Virus record (IMG/VR): IMGVR_UViG_3300037502_003716
Location: 1 to 23,136 of that record
DNA length: 23,136 nt
DNA from: a virus
Reading direction: 5' to 3' (one strand)
Part shown: positions 6,762-14,552 of the stretch, piece by piece
Position numbering within the stretch: position 1 is the first letter of the stretch
Layout: each line of letters starts with the position of its first letter
The notes under the pieces: model-generated
The model's database searches: none
What the model saw: only the letters and a program-made list of their open reading frames with translations
Told to the model about the DNA's origin: nothing
Made by a program: the position numbers and the translations under genes

Positions 6762-9463
6762 GCAAAAACAAGAAAACAAGCCAAGGAAATCACAGGCACG
6801 ATACGATAGGAGACGCAATTACAACAATCCCAGTAAAAGCTAATGTTTTTTGGGTTAAGTTTGTTAGAAAACCATCTCCCGTGGTCTTTAAGACTGGGCA
6901 ATCTTGGCTTTATGATTTTTCTGCGATGATTCGATATCCCTGTGCTAGTGCTTGGCAATTTGAGGATTATAGAAAATCTAGCAGTCTCCCGACCGCAGCA
7001 ATTGGGTCAGCTGAAAAAATCAGCGCGGGTAAAATAATATTACACAACCCCACAGAAAGGGATATTAGACTAATACTTAAACGCCCAGAATCACCCTCTC
7101 CCGGCAGTGGCTACAGTCCTGCTACGGTTTCACCTAACGGCAGTGGTGGATACGATGTCGGTGGTGCTGGCGGTAATCCTATAAGCACTAAAGATATCGT
7201 TTTAGTTCCTACCTATATCGGGAAATATACCGTTAGTGTTACAGCTACAATCACAGCAACTTTTGATGGTCAATATGCTCCATTTAACGCCCACCAATAT
7301 GTTTGGCTTGTTTCTGGCCCCCCAACAGAACCCGGTGGATTTACCTGTATTTACGATAAGATTCTGTTTTTTGAGGTAGGTTCTGGGATAGAGGGTTTTA
7401 AGGATGCAGAAAGTCGGGCTTCTAATATTAGATATGAACCTACAATATCAGGGGGTATGGCTTTCTTTGGTTTTGACACCTCTTTTACACCTGTACAGGG
7501 TGGTGGTGGCTATCATACAATGACAGCTATTCATAGTTCACCTGATGCTGGTATATGGGTAGGAAAAGGTAGAAAATTTGGACATGGACAATATTTTGAA
7601 GGCAAATGGACTGTTTTCCCTGACGATCCGCCAGTTGCACAAGGCGGCATTAGTGCTGTCATAAAGAAAATTGCAGTGTCTCCCAACCCCGGTTTTTTAC
7701 CTTTTGATATTTACTACAATAATGGTGGTGGCGGTGGCGGTGGCGGTGGCGGTGGTCAACCGTCCCACAGTCAAGCTGGAGAAAAATTACCTAAGAAAAA
7801 ATCAGATATTATTGATGCACCAAATTCAAAATACATGGCGGAGATATATTTTAATAACACTAAAATATATGAGACAACGGCTAGTGAACTTTTATGTACT
7901 TTTCCGATCAACATAATTGGGAGCTTGCCAGACAACGATCCTGAAACAAAAGATGATGACGCTATTCCCAATGATTGGATACACCCTTTGGATGTGATTT
8001 TAGATGACTTTACTTGGTCGGAAAATATTGGCTCTAATTGGGGTCTATTCCCTGGTAAAATGTCCGAAATTCTACTCACGAATAGAGAAAAGTTTAATTT
8101 TGATAAAACCAAGCCCGTTGGCGAAATGCTAGAACCTTTAGTCCCAAATTCGTTAAATCTGTATTCCAATACTAAAGCCTATTCGTTAGCAATGAATCAC
8201 CATGTTTTTTTATTACTAGAAGGTGCTGAACAGCAAATAAAGCTCGAAACTATTGGATCTAATTTAGCTATAAAAAGGAATTGCAAAAACAATTATTGTT
8301 GTTTTCAATTTAGAAGATTAACTGTTATTGAAGTTAATGGTAACTCTCCAAATGTTAAATATTACCCAATTAGAGATGGTGTTATAACAGGCTTACCAGA
8401 ATGGATAAAAGAACTAGATTATGATGGTTTTTTGAATCCTTATTTCTTTTTCCCAACATCAGATAACCTGTGTAGAGATGGTAGTAGTTATAGCCAATCT
8501 GCTTATGGATTAAATTCTCAAGGTCTAAGTACGTCAATGGGGGGTAAATATGGTTATGTTATTAGCCGCGAAGTACCGATGCCGAAAAAGGACAGCGATT
8601 TTAATTCAGTCTTTTCTGCTCAAAGGTTTAGCAAGTTTTATGTAGGAGCAAATTCTTATAAGCCAGATAATATTAAATTTATCTATGGGTTCCCTTTTGG
8701 CGTTTATTACAAAGGTGAAGGCTACACACTGGGAACTGGGTTAGTCACCGATGATGTTATTAGGTACTACAATAATATAAATTATTCAAACAATGACTTG
8801 TATCTTGCCGAAAGGATAAGTGCAGGAGAAGATGATGCCATTGACAATTTTGCGCTAGGTTTGTCGTTTCCCGTTCAAGATACCGTTAGGGTGGGCGAAA
8901 TGGTCGGTAGTAGTGCTTTCCTTAATTCCCTAAAAAACGGAACGGCAAAGGTGCAATTTAAGATAGCAGAGATCGAGGCTGTCAACAACGACGCATCGCA
9001 TACTATCAAGACCCACGGAAGAGCAGGCGAAGTAGCAGGCAATGTCGTCTATGGATTTTACCCTGGTTATTCTGGAAACATAACAAACCCCGATTGGATA
9101 ACCCCCGCAATACTCAAGGGGGTTTCAGATAATTACCCAAAAAGTTTTGATTATCCAACCCAAAAATACTACGGATTTTATGATCTAGCGGATTTGAGGG
9201 ATGATAACCTTGCTGCCAATGTTGGAAGAAGGCAGAAATTCCCTTATATTTCTGACAATGAAAAGATTTTCAATTTTTCTGACAATGCAAAGTTTAGACG
9301 TTCATCGCCAGTTAAGTTGCCGAAAATAAATAATATTGATAACAAAAGTTTGGTTTATTTTGTGACAGCGATTAGAACCGATGACGAAAAAGAGAAAGAG
9401 CGAGGTGATTATATTGACCCGTTTAGCATGACGAGAGAAGACCGCTTAAAATTAAGGGATTAA
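6758..9463 (+). CDS. Large glycine-rich surface/tail protein
   Basis: 901 aa from the ATG at 6758, which overlaps the previous stop (ATGA); an earlier TTG at 6740 is less likely. Not assigned to a known family. The N-terminal third is beta-rich with Gly/Pro/Ser-rich loops (SPNGSGGYDVGGAGG) and segments like YVWLVSGPPTEPGG. An uninterrupted run of eleven Gly near residues 325-335 (DNA about 7722-7756, GGTGGC units) separates it from a second, aromatic/Asn-rich half that contains many strands (IKFIYGFPFGVYYKG). The last 25 residues are highly charged. No signal peptide is present. As the largest gene of the block it is a good candidate for the main fibre or adhesin subunit, with the polyglycine as a flexible hinge. 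Confidence 0.6.
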   Translation: MSKNKKTSQGNHRHDTIGDAITTIPVKANVFWVKFVRKPSPVVFKTGQSWLYDFSAMIRYPCASAWQFEDYRKSSSLPTAAIGSAEKISAGKIILHNPTERDIRLILKRPESPSPGSGYSPATVSPNGSGGYDVGGAGGNPISTKDIVLVPTYIGKYTVSVTATITATFDGQYAPFNAHQYVWLVSGPPTEPGGFTCIYDKILFFEVGSGIEGFKDAESRASNIRYEPTISGGMAFFGFDTSFTPVQGGGGYHTMTAIHSSPDAGIWVGKGRKFGHGQYFEGKWTVFPDDPPVAQGGISAVIKKIAVSPNPGFLPFDIYYNNGGGGGGGGGGGQPSHSQAGEKLPKKKSDIIDAPNSKYMAEIYFNNTKIYETTASELLCTFPINIIGSLPDNDPETKDDDAIPNDWIHPLDVILDDFTWSENIGSNWGLFPGKMSEILLTNREKFNFDKTKPVGEMLEPLVPNSLNLYSNTKAYSLAMNHHVFLLLEGAEQQIKLETIGSNLAIKRNCKNNYCCFQFRRLTVIEVNGNSPNVKYYPIRDGVITGLPEWIKELDYDGFLNPYFFFPTSDNLCRDGSSYSQSAYGLNSQGLSTSMGGKYGYVISREVPMPKKDSDFNSVFSAQRFSKFYVGANSYKPDNIKFIYGFPFGVYYKGEGYTLGTGLVTDDVIRYYNNINYSNNDLYLAERISAGEDDAIDNFALGLSFPVQDTVRVGEMVGSSAFLNSLKNGTAKVQFKIAEIEAVNNDASHTIKTHGRAGEVAGNVVYGFYPGYSGNITNPDWITPAILKGVSDNYPKSFDYPTQKYYGFYDLADLRDDNLAANVGRRQKFPYISDNEKIFNFSDNAKFRRSSPVKLPKINNIDNKSLVYFVTAIRTDDEKEKERGDYIDPFSMTREDRLKLRD
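7722..7756 (+). repeat. GGTGGC microsatellite encoding polyglycine
   Basis: About 35 bases of GGTGGC/GGCGGT units code for eleven consecutive Gly in the 901-aa protein. Changes by whole units would alter linker length without breaking the frame; slippage by other lengths would truncate the protein. Confidence 0.7.
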
Positions 9464-9466
9464 CTT

Positions 9467-10180
9467 ATGCCTAATTATAAATCAAGTGCCTTCTGGGTGG
9501 CAAATACTCAGGAGTTAACTAATAATTTCACCTTTGACAGTACCGATGAAGATGGTTTATTCATGTTTGTTGGTATGGGTAGTGACCAAGCAATTTATGT
9601 TTGGCGTAAAACCGGTGTTGTTGAAAATCCGCAAGATATTCCTGCTACTCTAGGTTGTTGGAAGTTTTTTAGTTCAACTCAAAAAAGTGATAGTTTTGAA
9701 TTAGCAAATTGGACTTTGACTAAAGCATTAATAACCAATGGAATATCTCAGAATAGAGTTGATTTAAAATCTTATGTATTAGTTTCATGGGATGATATTT
9801 TACCTCGATTGATTCCGGTTATCAATGCCAATGAAATCACCGAAGAAAGCTATAATTTTGAAGTTGGTAACAGTGAATTATTGACTAATTTTTCTTATAT
9901 AAGTAGTCAACATTTTAAAGCAAGTTTAGATAATCAAAAATTAGCACCAGATGATATAAATACAACACTAACAGATTTTAGTTTTATCAACAAACAATAT
10001 TATTTTCAGACTATAGAAAATAAGAGAGGTTATCTTGATAATGATGTGAACACTTTGACTAATTATGATAGTATTAGAATAAGATTAGATAAAGCAATAA
10101 CAGAAAATAATAAAATAGATTATATTAGTAGTAGTTCATTGTTAACTGATTGGGGGTATATATGCCTTTTACGTTTGTAG
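9467..10180 (+). CDS. Hypothetical repeat-containing protein of the surface/tail block
   Basis: 237 aa, not recognised. The C-terminal half (about residues 130-230) is built of three to four degenerate repeats of roughly 28 residues with the pattern LT-x-F/Y-x-x-I...F....N.....DD-I/V-N: LLTNFSYISSQHF, TTLTDFSFINKQYY, NTLTNYDSIRIRL and LLTDWGYI begin successive copies. Each has an Asn/Asp-rich turn. The N-terminal half is beta-rich with GSDQAIYVWRKTG. No signal peptide or TM is present. Its last 19 bases overlap the start of the first beta-propeller gene. Repeats of this kind suit an elongated surface protein or a solenoid; function is inferred from the block only. Confidence 0.55.
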   Translation: MPNYKSSAFWVANTQELTNNFTFDSTDEDGLFMFVGMGSDQAIYVWRKTGVVENPQDIPATLGCWKFFSSTQKSDSFELANWTLTKALITNGISQNRVDLKSYVLVSWDDILPRLIPVINANEITEESYNFEVGNSELLTNFSYISSQHFKASLDNQKLAPDDINTTLTDFSFINKQYYFQTIENKRGYLDNDVNTLTNYDSIRIRLDKAITENNKIDYISSSSLLTDWGYICLLRL

Positions 10181-11145
10181 GAACCGGAGCAATAGCTGAT
10201 AAACCTTTGGGTGCTGTTTTACATTTTAACGGTAAAGTTTATTGTGGAACAGAAAATGGTGGTTCATCAAAGGGTTATATTTTTAACCCTGATGATAATA
10301 CTTTTACAACTTTTGTTTTACCGAATTCCGATTATTACCCAAGGGTTTTATTGTTAGATGGTAGAATGCTTTTTTGTGGAGTTTCATTTTCAAATAGAAG
10401 AAGTTGGTTATTGGTCAATGAAGATGGAACATATCAAACACTTAATGATTGGACTTTTGCTGTCAACGGTGCATCATTAATGCGTGATGGAAAAGTTGCT
10501 ATTTGTAACTATACTACTCACAGATTCGGTGTTTTTAACCCAAAAACTACATACTTAGAAAACTTTCCTAACATTCCGTCAGTATTGCTGACTCAATCAC
10601 CAATATCAACAACATTATTACCTGATGGTAAATTATTATTAATCAATGCGGATGCTCAGACACAAACCTGTTATATTTACAACCCATTTAATAATGTTTG
10701 GGAGCAAATATCTTTAAATGGATTTGCGGGTGACCAAGCATCAAAAAGTTCATTACTTTATGATGGAGGATTAGCTGTTTTTGGTAATGCTTTTGGGTTG
10801 AATTTAATTGACATATACAGTAAAAAAATAATTGGCCAAGAGGGGATGACCGGGACGCAACCAGTTGCATTTGTTAGAATCTCTCCTGATGGTGATGTTT
10901 TCTTAGCTAATGTCACACAAATAAATAAATACAATATCACAAATAATGTTTTGACTAATGTTGGCTATACCACCATGCCGACATTGCAGCAAAATCCTAA
11001 AGGTATGGTTATGCTACCATCAGGAAAAATGTTTTATTGTACCAATGGTACAGCATTAGATAACAATGGTTTTACAATTTGGGATAGTTCATTAGGGACT
11101 TTACCTAAAGAAGTTTGTTTAAGTGCTTTTTATAATAGAGGGTAA
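10162..11145 (+). CDS. Kelch-like beta-propeller protein, copy 1
   Basis: 327 aa from the ATG at 10162, preceded by a GGGG stretch; a TTG at 10150 is also in frame. Repeating blades of about 45-50 residues carry the kelch-type pattern 'lpdGkvl...g....YnP.tn.w': LLLDGRMLFCG, LMRDGKVAICNYTTHRFGVFNP, LLPDGKLLLINADAQTQ then CYIYNPFNNVWEQ, LLYDGGLAVFG, and MLPSGKMFYCTNGT. Such propellers bind ligands or other proteins and occur in phage tail tips and receptor-binding proteins. It has no signal peptide. It is paralogous to the next gene: similar blades and near-identical C-terminal ends (SAFYNRG versus SPFYNRS). Confidence 0.68.
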   Translation: MPFTFVGTGAIADKPLGAVLHFNGKVYCGTENGGSSKGYIFNPDDNTFTTFVLPNSDYYPRVLLLDGRMLFCGVSFSNRRSWLLVNEDGTYQTLNDWTFAVNGASLMRDGKVAICNYTTHRFGVFNPKTTYLENFPNIPSVLLTQSPISTTLLPDGKLLLINADAQTQTCYIYNPFNNVWEQISLNGFAGDQASKSSLLYDGGLAVFGNAFGLNLIDIYSKKIIGQEGMTGTQPVAFVRISPDGDVFLANVTQINKYNITNNVLTNVGYTTMPTLQQNPKGMVMLPSGKMFYCTNGTALDNNGFTIWDSSLGTLPKEVCLSAFYNRG

Positions 11146-11150
11146 ATTTT

Positions 11151-12173
11151 ATGTTATTTGTTGCTGATTCAGGTGCTTTTTTAAAAAGAATTGATAACAT
11201 GGTTTTACTTGCTGATGGTAATGTTTTCTGCAAGTTCACCGAGAAAACATGGGGTTATGCAATATACAACCCTTTGACAAATTCAAGGGGTCAAGACTTT
11301 GCTAACCATGAATATGCGACCAACTCGCCTAGTTATGGGAAAGGTGTTTTATGTGCTGATAAAAAAACAATTGTTTTCCCCCCTAGAAATTGGAAACAAC
11401 CGTTAATTTATAACAGTCAAGCAAACACTTTCAACATCACCTCAACATGGGAGGAAGAAATAATCACAGTCACAACCAATAGATATTTGGGGGGAACTTT
11501 ATTACCTGATGGTAGAGTATTCTTTCCCCCGTACAATGCCTTGTATGCAGCGATTTATAATCCTTTAGATGATAGTGTTCAAAAGATTACAACTGTTTTC
11601 TCAGGAGGTTCTACACCCGCTTATAACGGGGCATATTTATTGCCCAATGGTAAAATATTTTTGATTGCCGGAACTAAAGCATTTGCGATATTAGATTTAG
11701 GAAGTTTAGTTTTAACCGAGATTTCTGAATTGACAAATTATAAAAGATATTCCCATGCAATAATAACAGTTGATGAATTATTGATTTTATTTCCTGAACC
11801 TGGATATAACAATAAATGCTTGGTTTATGATTATGCTTCAAATAGTTTGATTAATTCAAATAGTATTGACCCAAATGATGCAACTTGTAAAGGTGTTTCA
11901 TTATTAGGTAATGGTAGTATTTTAGCTTTATATCCTACGGGATTATGGAGTATTAAAATTAAAAATAATGGTAGTTTATTTGAAAAAACAAAATTACACT
12001 TAAATACCGAATTAGATATTAATTCTAAAATGATTGGATTATTAAATGGTAACAGTTTAATAGTTCCTGAAGGTACGGGTGTGGGAAATATTCCATATAT
12101 TTTTAAACCAGGGATAGATTTAATTCCGTTTCATCCCTCGGTTTATTTATCACCATTCTACAATCGGAGCTAA
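11151..12173 (+). CDS. Kelch-like beta-propeller protein, copy 2
   Basis: 340 aa. Blade motifs include VLLADGNVFCKFTEKTWGY then AIYNPLTN, TLLPDGRVFFPPYNALYAA then IYNPLDD, and YLLPNGKIFLIAG followed by AILDLGS; the last part is more diverged. It starts five bases after copy 1 and shares its propeller pattern and C-terminal F-Y-N-R end, so it arose by tandem duplication. The two copies are diverged, so they probably recognise different ligands. It is the last gene of the plus-strand block; I see no convincing terminator after it. Confidence 0.66.
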   Translation: MLFVADSGAFLKRIDNMVLLADGNVFCKFTEKTWGYAIYNPLTNSRGQDFANHEYATNSPSYGKGVLCADKKTIVFPPRNWKQPLIYNSQANTFNITSTWEEEIITVTTNRYLGGTLLPDGRVFFPPYNALYAAIYNPLDDSVQKITTVFSGGSTPAYNGAYLLPNGKIFLIAGTKAFAILDLGSLVLTEISELTNYKRYSHAIITVDELLILFPEPGYNNKCLVYDYASNSLINSNSIDPNDATCKGVSLLGNGSILALYPTGLWSIKIKNNGSLFEKTKLHLNTELDINSKMIGLLNGNSLIVPEGTGVGNIPYIFKPGIDLIPFHPSVYLSPFYNRS

Positions 12174-12176
12174 CAC

Positions 12177-12346
12177 AATCAGTTGTCGTTGGCATTTCTC
12201 CCTCTGATCTCTCCAATAATATTCTAACACCCAAACCCATAAAACAAAAAGCCACCAAGCGGATGCCAGGTAACTTTAAGAGAGAATCTTTCCACCAATA
12301 TTATTATAACACGAAAACATTAACATAATCAGTCGTTGTTGGCATT
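12177..12346. repeat. Imperfect direct repeat at the end of the small minus-strand ORF
   Basis: Bases 12177-12196 and 12327-12346 share AATCAGT..GT.GTTGGCATT, and 12211-12230 resembles 12292-12311 (CCAATA.TATT.TAACAC). The second copy of the first motif codes for the C-terminus RNANND of the 78-aa ORF; on the minus strand the first would read NANDN-stop. The stretch 12174-12328 otherwise shows no gene and is probably a decayed duplicate of the ORF's 3' end. Confidence 0.4.
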
Positions 12347-12565
12347 GCGATCGCACTCCTCGTCCACGGGATAAAAAACTATATATCCCTTTGAATTTAT
12401 TGTCACTTTACACTTAATCGTCTTCCCTTGATTGTCGAGTAAATACCCTACAATCGACGGCGCAGCTATTTCCGTTGGTGCTGTTTCTGTTGTCACTTTT
12501 ATTTCCTCAATTCTTGAACCTATTTTTATCACAAGATTATGATAAAATAAACATAGCAAAACCAC
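12329..12565 (-). CDS. Small hypothetical protein
   Basis: Up to 78 aa, starting with GTG; an internal GTG (residue 12) is equally possible. Not recognised. The middle is Thr/Glu/Ala-rich (VTTETAPTEIAAP), and the C-terminal part KTIKCKVTINSKGYIVFY looks like two or three beta strands ending in an acidic DEECDRNANND tail. It contains a HIP1 octamer, has no neighbours in an operon and lies in a gene-poor zone, so it may or may not be translated. Confidence 0.35.
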   Translation of the reverse strand: MVLLCLFYHNLVIKIGSRIEEIKVTTETAPTEIAAPSIVGYLLDNQGKTIKCKVTINSKGYIVFYPVDEECDRNANND

Positions 12566-12634
12566 TAAAAATTCTCTACGTTTAATGGCGGTCAGAAAAA
12601 ATCAATGTCTAATCAAAACCCAAGAGGGATTACA

Positions 12635-12682
12635 GGGTGTCCCGAATAACGACTCCGATTTCAAATCGGAGTTGCTCCTGTG
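12635..12682 (+). repeat. Interspersed repeat, copy 1, with perfect palindrome
   Basis: Begins GGGTGTCCCGAATAACGACT (the full shared block is 21 bases, 12635-12655), continues with the palindrome ACTCCGATTT-C-AAATCGGAGT (12652-12672) and ends TGCTCCTGTG. Copy 3 at 12799 repeats the whole unit of about 48 bases with only the central base of the palindrome changed (C to G). Confidence 0.75.
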
Positions 12683-12742
12683 GTGACAACTAAAACGGTG
12701 TAAAAGTAACCTTGACAGTCTCGCGATAGATAACTGGTTAGA

Positions 12743-12763
12743 GGGTGTCCCGAATAACGACTC
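12743..12763 (+). repeat. Interspersed repeat, copy 2 (short form without palindrome)
   Basis: The same 21-base block as copies 1 and 3, but followed by TGAATGTCTGAAAGTCC instead of the palindrome. It is 108 bases after copy 1 and 56 bases before copy 3, in the same orientation. Confidence 0.7.
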
Positions 12764-12798
12764 TGAATGTCTGAAAGTCCCTTCTGGTAAAACTTTGA

Positions 12799-12846
12799 GG
12801 GTGTCCCGAATAACGACTCCGATTTGAAATCGGAGTTGCTCCTGTG
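12799..12846 (+). repeat. Interspersed repeat, copy 3, with perfect palindrome
   Basis: Same unit as copy 1: the 21-base block (12799-12819), palindrome ACTCCGATTT-G-AAATCGGAGT (12816-12836) and TGCTCCTGTG. All three copies have the same orientation. Apparent reading frames through this zone on the minus strand repeat the phrase SESLFGTP because of the DNA repeat and are not genes. Confidence 0.75.
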
Positions 12847-12863
12847 CGTGGAGGGAACCCACC

Positions 12864-13250
12864 TCAATACGTTTTTCTAACAGAAGTACACAGCCACTTT
12901 ATACGACTGTTTATATTCAGCGATTAGAGAATATGCGTGATCATGAAGTGGCTGATCACCTTTGGACTACTTTTCGTGAGGGCGCAGAAGTATTACTTCT
13001 TGTCGAAAAGGAATATCGCGTTCCTGTCAGCAAAATGGATTTGTGTGATGCAAGGAGCCAGTCTAGTTTTAGGTTTTGCAGAAAACTGGCTGCGCCATCT
13101 TCTGAACCGAGAAACTGGTACACAAATCAAAACCTTACGAGGATTGGGTTTTACTGAAGAAACTCAGAAAGTGGTACATGAATCAAACAAAGGAATCTTG
13201 GTGCATTGCAGCGTAAATTACCTGTTGAGGAAAAGGGGTCTTAGCAATTA
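12864..13250 (+). pseudogene. Possible decayed ORF, no family recognised
   Basis: One frame reads STQPLYTTVYIQRLENMRDH, then EVADHLWTTFREGAEVLLLV and EKEYRVPVSKMDLC; another takes over near 13050 with GASLVLGFAENWLRHLLNRE and TGTQIKTLRGLGFTEETQKV. The two parts look protein-like but are in different frames, have no convincing start, and the second frame runs on into the antisense of the KGG gene. This suggests a frameshifted remnant. I cannot name a family; it could also be chance coding-like sequence. It fills most of the roughly 700-base gap between 12566 and 13268. Confidence 0.22.
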
Positions 13251-13268
13251 CATCAACTCTAAATTTGT

Positions 13269-13541
13269 TCATGTTGATCTTTTCCACGCTTTTCTACAAT
13301 CTTCAGAAGTAAACTTATACAGTGTTCCTTTATCACGAGATGTCTTGCCGCCTTTACGACCTATCTCAGTCATGTAGTCTTTGTTTCGTGATGTGGAAAC
13401 CCCACCATCGCTACACTCGTCTGGCGTGAATTTATGAAGCGTTCCTTTATCGTGAGATGCTTTACCCCCTTTGCTAGAAACCTCCCGACGTTTTTCTGGG
13501 CTCATAGCAGCAAAACCACATTTCTTATTTTCTGATTTCAT
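13269..13541 (-). CDS. KGG-repeat stress-type protein
   Basis: 90 aa, very hydrophilic, with repeats of the KGG motif found in YciG/con-10-type stress-induced proteins: FAAMSPEKRREVSSKGGKAS, with the GTLHKFTPDE segment after it, and then YMTEIGRKGGKTSRDKGTLY followed by KFTSEDCRKAW. The pattern MsPEkrReiaskGGkash is characteristic of the family; the two halves are an internal duplication (HDKGTLHKFT and RDKGTLYKFT). Such small, basic, disordered proteins are linked to stress tolerance, and many occur on plasmids and phages, where their role is unknown. The gene is monocistronic and divergent from dam. Confidence 0.75.
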   Translation of the reverse strand: MKSENKKCGFAAMSPEKRREVSSKGGKASHDKGTLHKFTPDECSDGGVSTSRNKDYMTEIGRKGGKTSRDKGTLYKFTSEDCRKAWKRST

Positions 13542-13587
13542 AATTTTACTAACATCTAAGTTAATATTTATTTTAACACAAATACCT

Positions 13588-13593
13588 TATAAT
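13588..13593 (+). promoter_or_regulatory. -10 box of the dam promoter
   Basis: A consensus TATAAT; no good -35 is present 17 bases upstream. The predicted start near 13600 falls at the left arm of the hairpin at 13599-13636, so the transcript would begin with that hairpin. Confidence 0.45.
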
Positions 13594-13598
13594 AAAGA

Positions 13599-13636
13599 AA
13601 AAGTATCTGAGTTTGTAGAGAATCTCAGATACTTTT
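13599..13636. promoter_or_regulatory. 13-bp perfect stem-loop in the dam leader
   Basis: AAAAGTATCTGAG (13599-13611) is fully complementary to CTCAGATACTTTT (13624-13636) with a 12-base loop. It lies between the divergent KGG and dam genes, 29 bases before the dam ATG. It could be a 5' mRNA stabilising hairpin, a regulator site, or a terminator; the T/A-rich flanks make the last possible in either direction, but the position right after a -10 box favours a leader element. Confidence 0.55.
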
Positions 13637-13665
13637 AAAAAGTAAACACACAAAGCAACAACACA

Positions 13666-14217
13666 ATGATTATACAACAACTTTCACTATTTGAAACACA
13701 ACCCGTAATTCTTGATTCAAACGAAAATTATACCCCGTCTGATTTGATTGATTTAGTCCATGAGTTTTATGGATTTCCTGAATTAGACCCTTTTAGCTGT
13801 GAACAAGCCAATCAAATTATTAAAGCTCAAAAGATATTCACAATTCAAGATGATGGATTTAAACAGAACTGGAGACAGGCTAAGACACTCTGGTTAAACC
13901 CTCCCTATAGCGCGGGATTTGTTGAGAAGGTTGTTGATAAATTAATTCAAACCCTGAACGAGACGGAAGCGGAAGCATTCTTGTTAACCAATACTGACAA
14001 CAGTACAGCCTGGTATAAAAAGGCTTTGAATCGGTGCGATCGCTTCTGCCTACCCTCAACCCGACTCACATTCTACAGTCCCAAACGGGCGGCGGAAGGA
14101 AAAAAACAAGACCAAAACAGGTTCTCCCAAACTCTGTTTTATTTTGGATTGCAACCTCAAAGATTTGAGGAAATTTTTGAGGGGTGGGGAACTGTTTGTC
14201 AAACTTCTAAATGGTAG
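13666..14217 (+). CDS. dam: Phage-type DNA N6-adenine methyltransferase (Dam)
   Basis: 183 aa. It fits the phage N-6-adenine methyltransferase family: an N-terminal NENYTPSDLIDLVHEF helix, the SAM-binding motif LDPFSCEQAN (Asp41-Pro-Phe), the catalytic motif LWLNPPYS (Asn78-Pro-Pro-Tyr), then FVEKVVDKL, an EAFLLTNTDNSTAWYKKAL strand-helix (given in part), and RLTFYSP, all typical in order and spacing. The enzyme methylates adenine in element or host DNA, most often to avoid restriction. Together with the C5-cytosine enzyme it gives the element two kinds of modification. A structured leader precedes the ATG. Confidence 0.85.
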   Translation: MIIQQLSLFETQPVILDSNENYTPSDLIDLVHEFYGFPELDPFSCEQANQIIKAQKIFTIQDDGFKQNWRQAKTLWLNPPYSAGFVEKVVDKLIQTLNETEAEAFLLTNTDNSTAWYKKALNRCDRFCLPSTRLTFYSPKRAAEGKKQDQNRFSQTLFYFGLQPQRFEEIFEGWGTVCQTSKW

Positions 14218-14238
14218 TAATTTAATCAAAAATAGATT

Positions 14239-14535
14239 ATGAAAGAAGCGTTGGAATTATTGGAAGATAAGATTACTCAGATGGTTTTTGAATCCGACCT
14301 TGATATTTTTGTTAAGTGGCTCAAAAGCATGACAAAAGATGCAAGTGCTGACAATGAAGTGATAGTTTATCAAACCTTAGATGGTCGAAGTGGGGGATTT
14401 GATTTTAGATGCGACCCTTGTACAAAAGCTGCCATGATTGGATTTGCTTTGTCTGGGATTCTTTGGACTCGGACATTCCCTGGGTTGCTAATAAAAGTTA
14501 ATGCGGCATGGAAAAAAGCTAAAATAAAAAAGTAA
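14239..14535 (+). CDS. Small hypothetical protein with a hydrophobic segment
   Basis: 98 aa, not recognised. The N-terminal half is acidic and helical (ALELLEDKITQMVFESDLDI); a CDPC pair is followed by a hydrophobic stretch (AAMIGFALSGILW) that could be a membrane or amphipathic helix, and the C-terminus is Lys-rich (AAWKKAKIKK), a positive-inside pattern. It starts 21 bases after dam and ends before a strong terminator, so the two genes form one transcript. Confidence 0.5.
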   Translation: MKEALELLEDKITQMVFESDLDIFVKWLKSMTKDASADNEVIVYQTLDGRSGGFDFRCDPCTKAAMIGFALSGILWTRTFPGLLIKVNAAWKKAKIKK

Positions 14536-14552
14536 ACATGGATTGACGATCT

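Noticed and set aside
12635-12846. CRISPR array
   Set aside because: Only three units, spacings of 108 and 56 bases, a palindrome in two of three units, and no cas gene nearby.
12602-12867. Two overlapping minus-strand ORFs with repeated SESLFGTP or ISNRSRYSGHP phrases
   Set aside because: The peptide repeats come directly from the 21-nt DNA repeat and its palindrome; there is no domain, no sensible start and no codon-like conservation. Treated as repeats, not genes.
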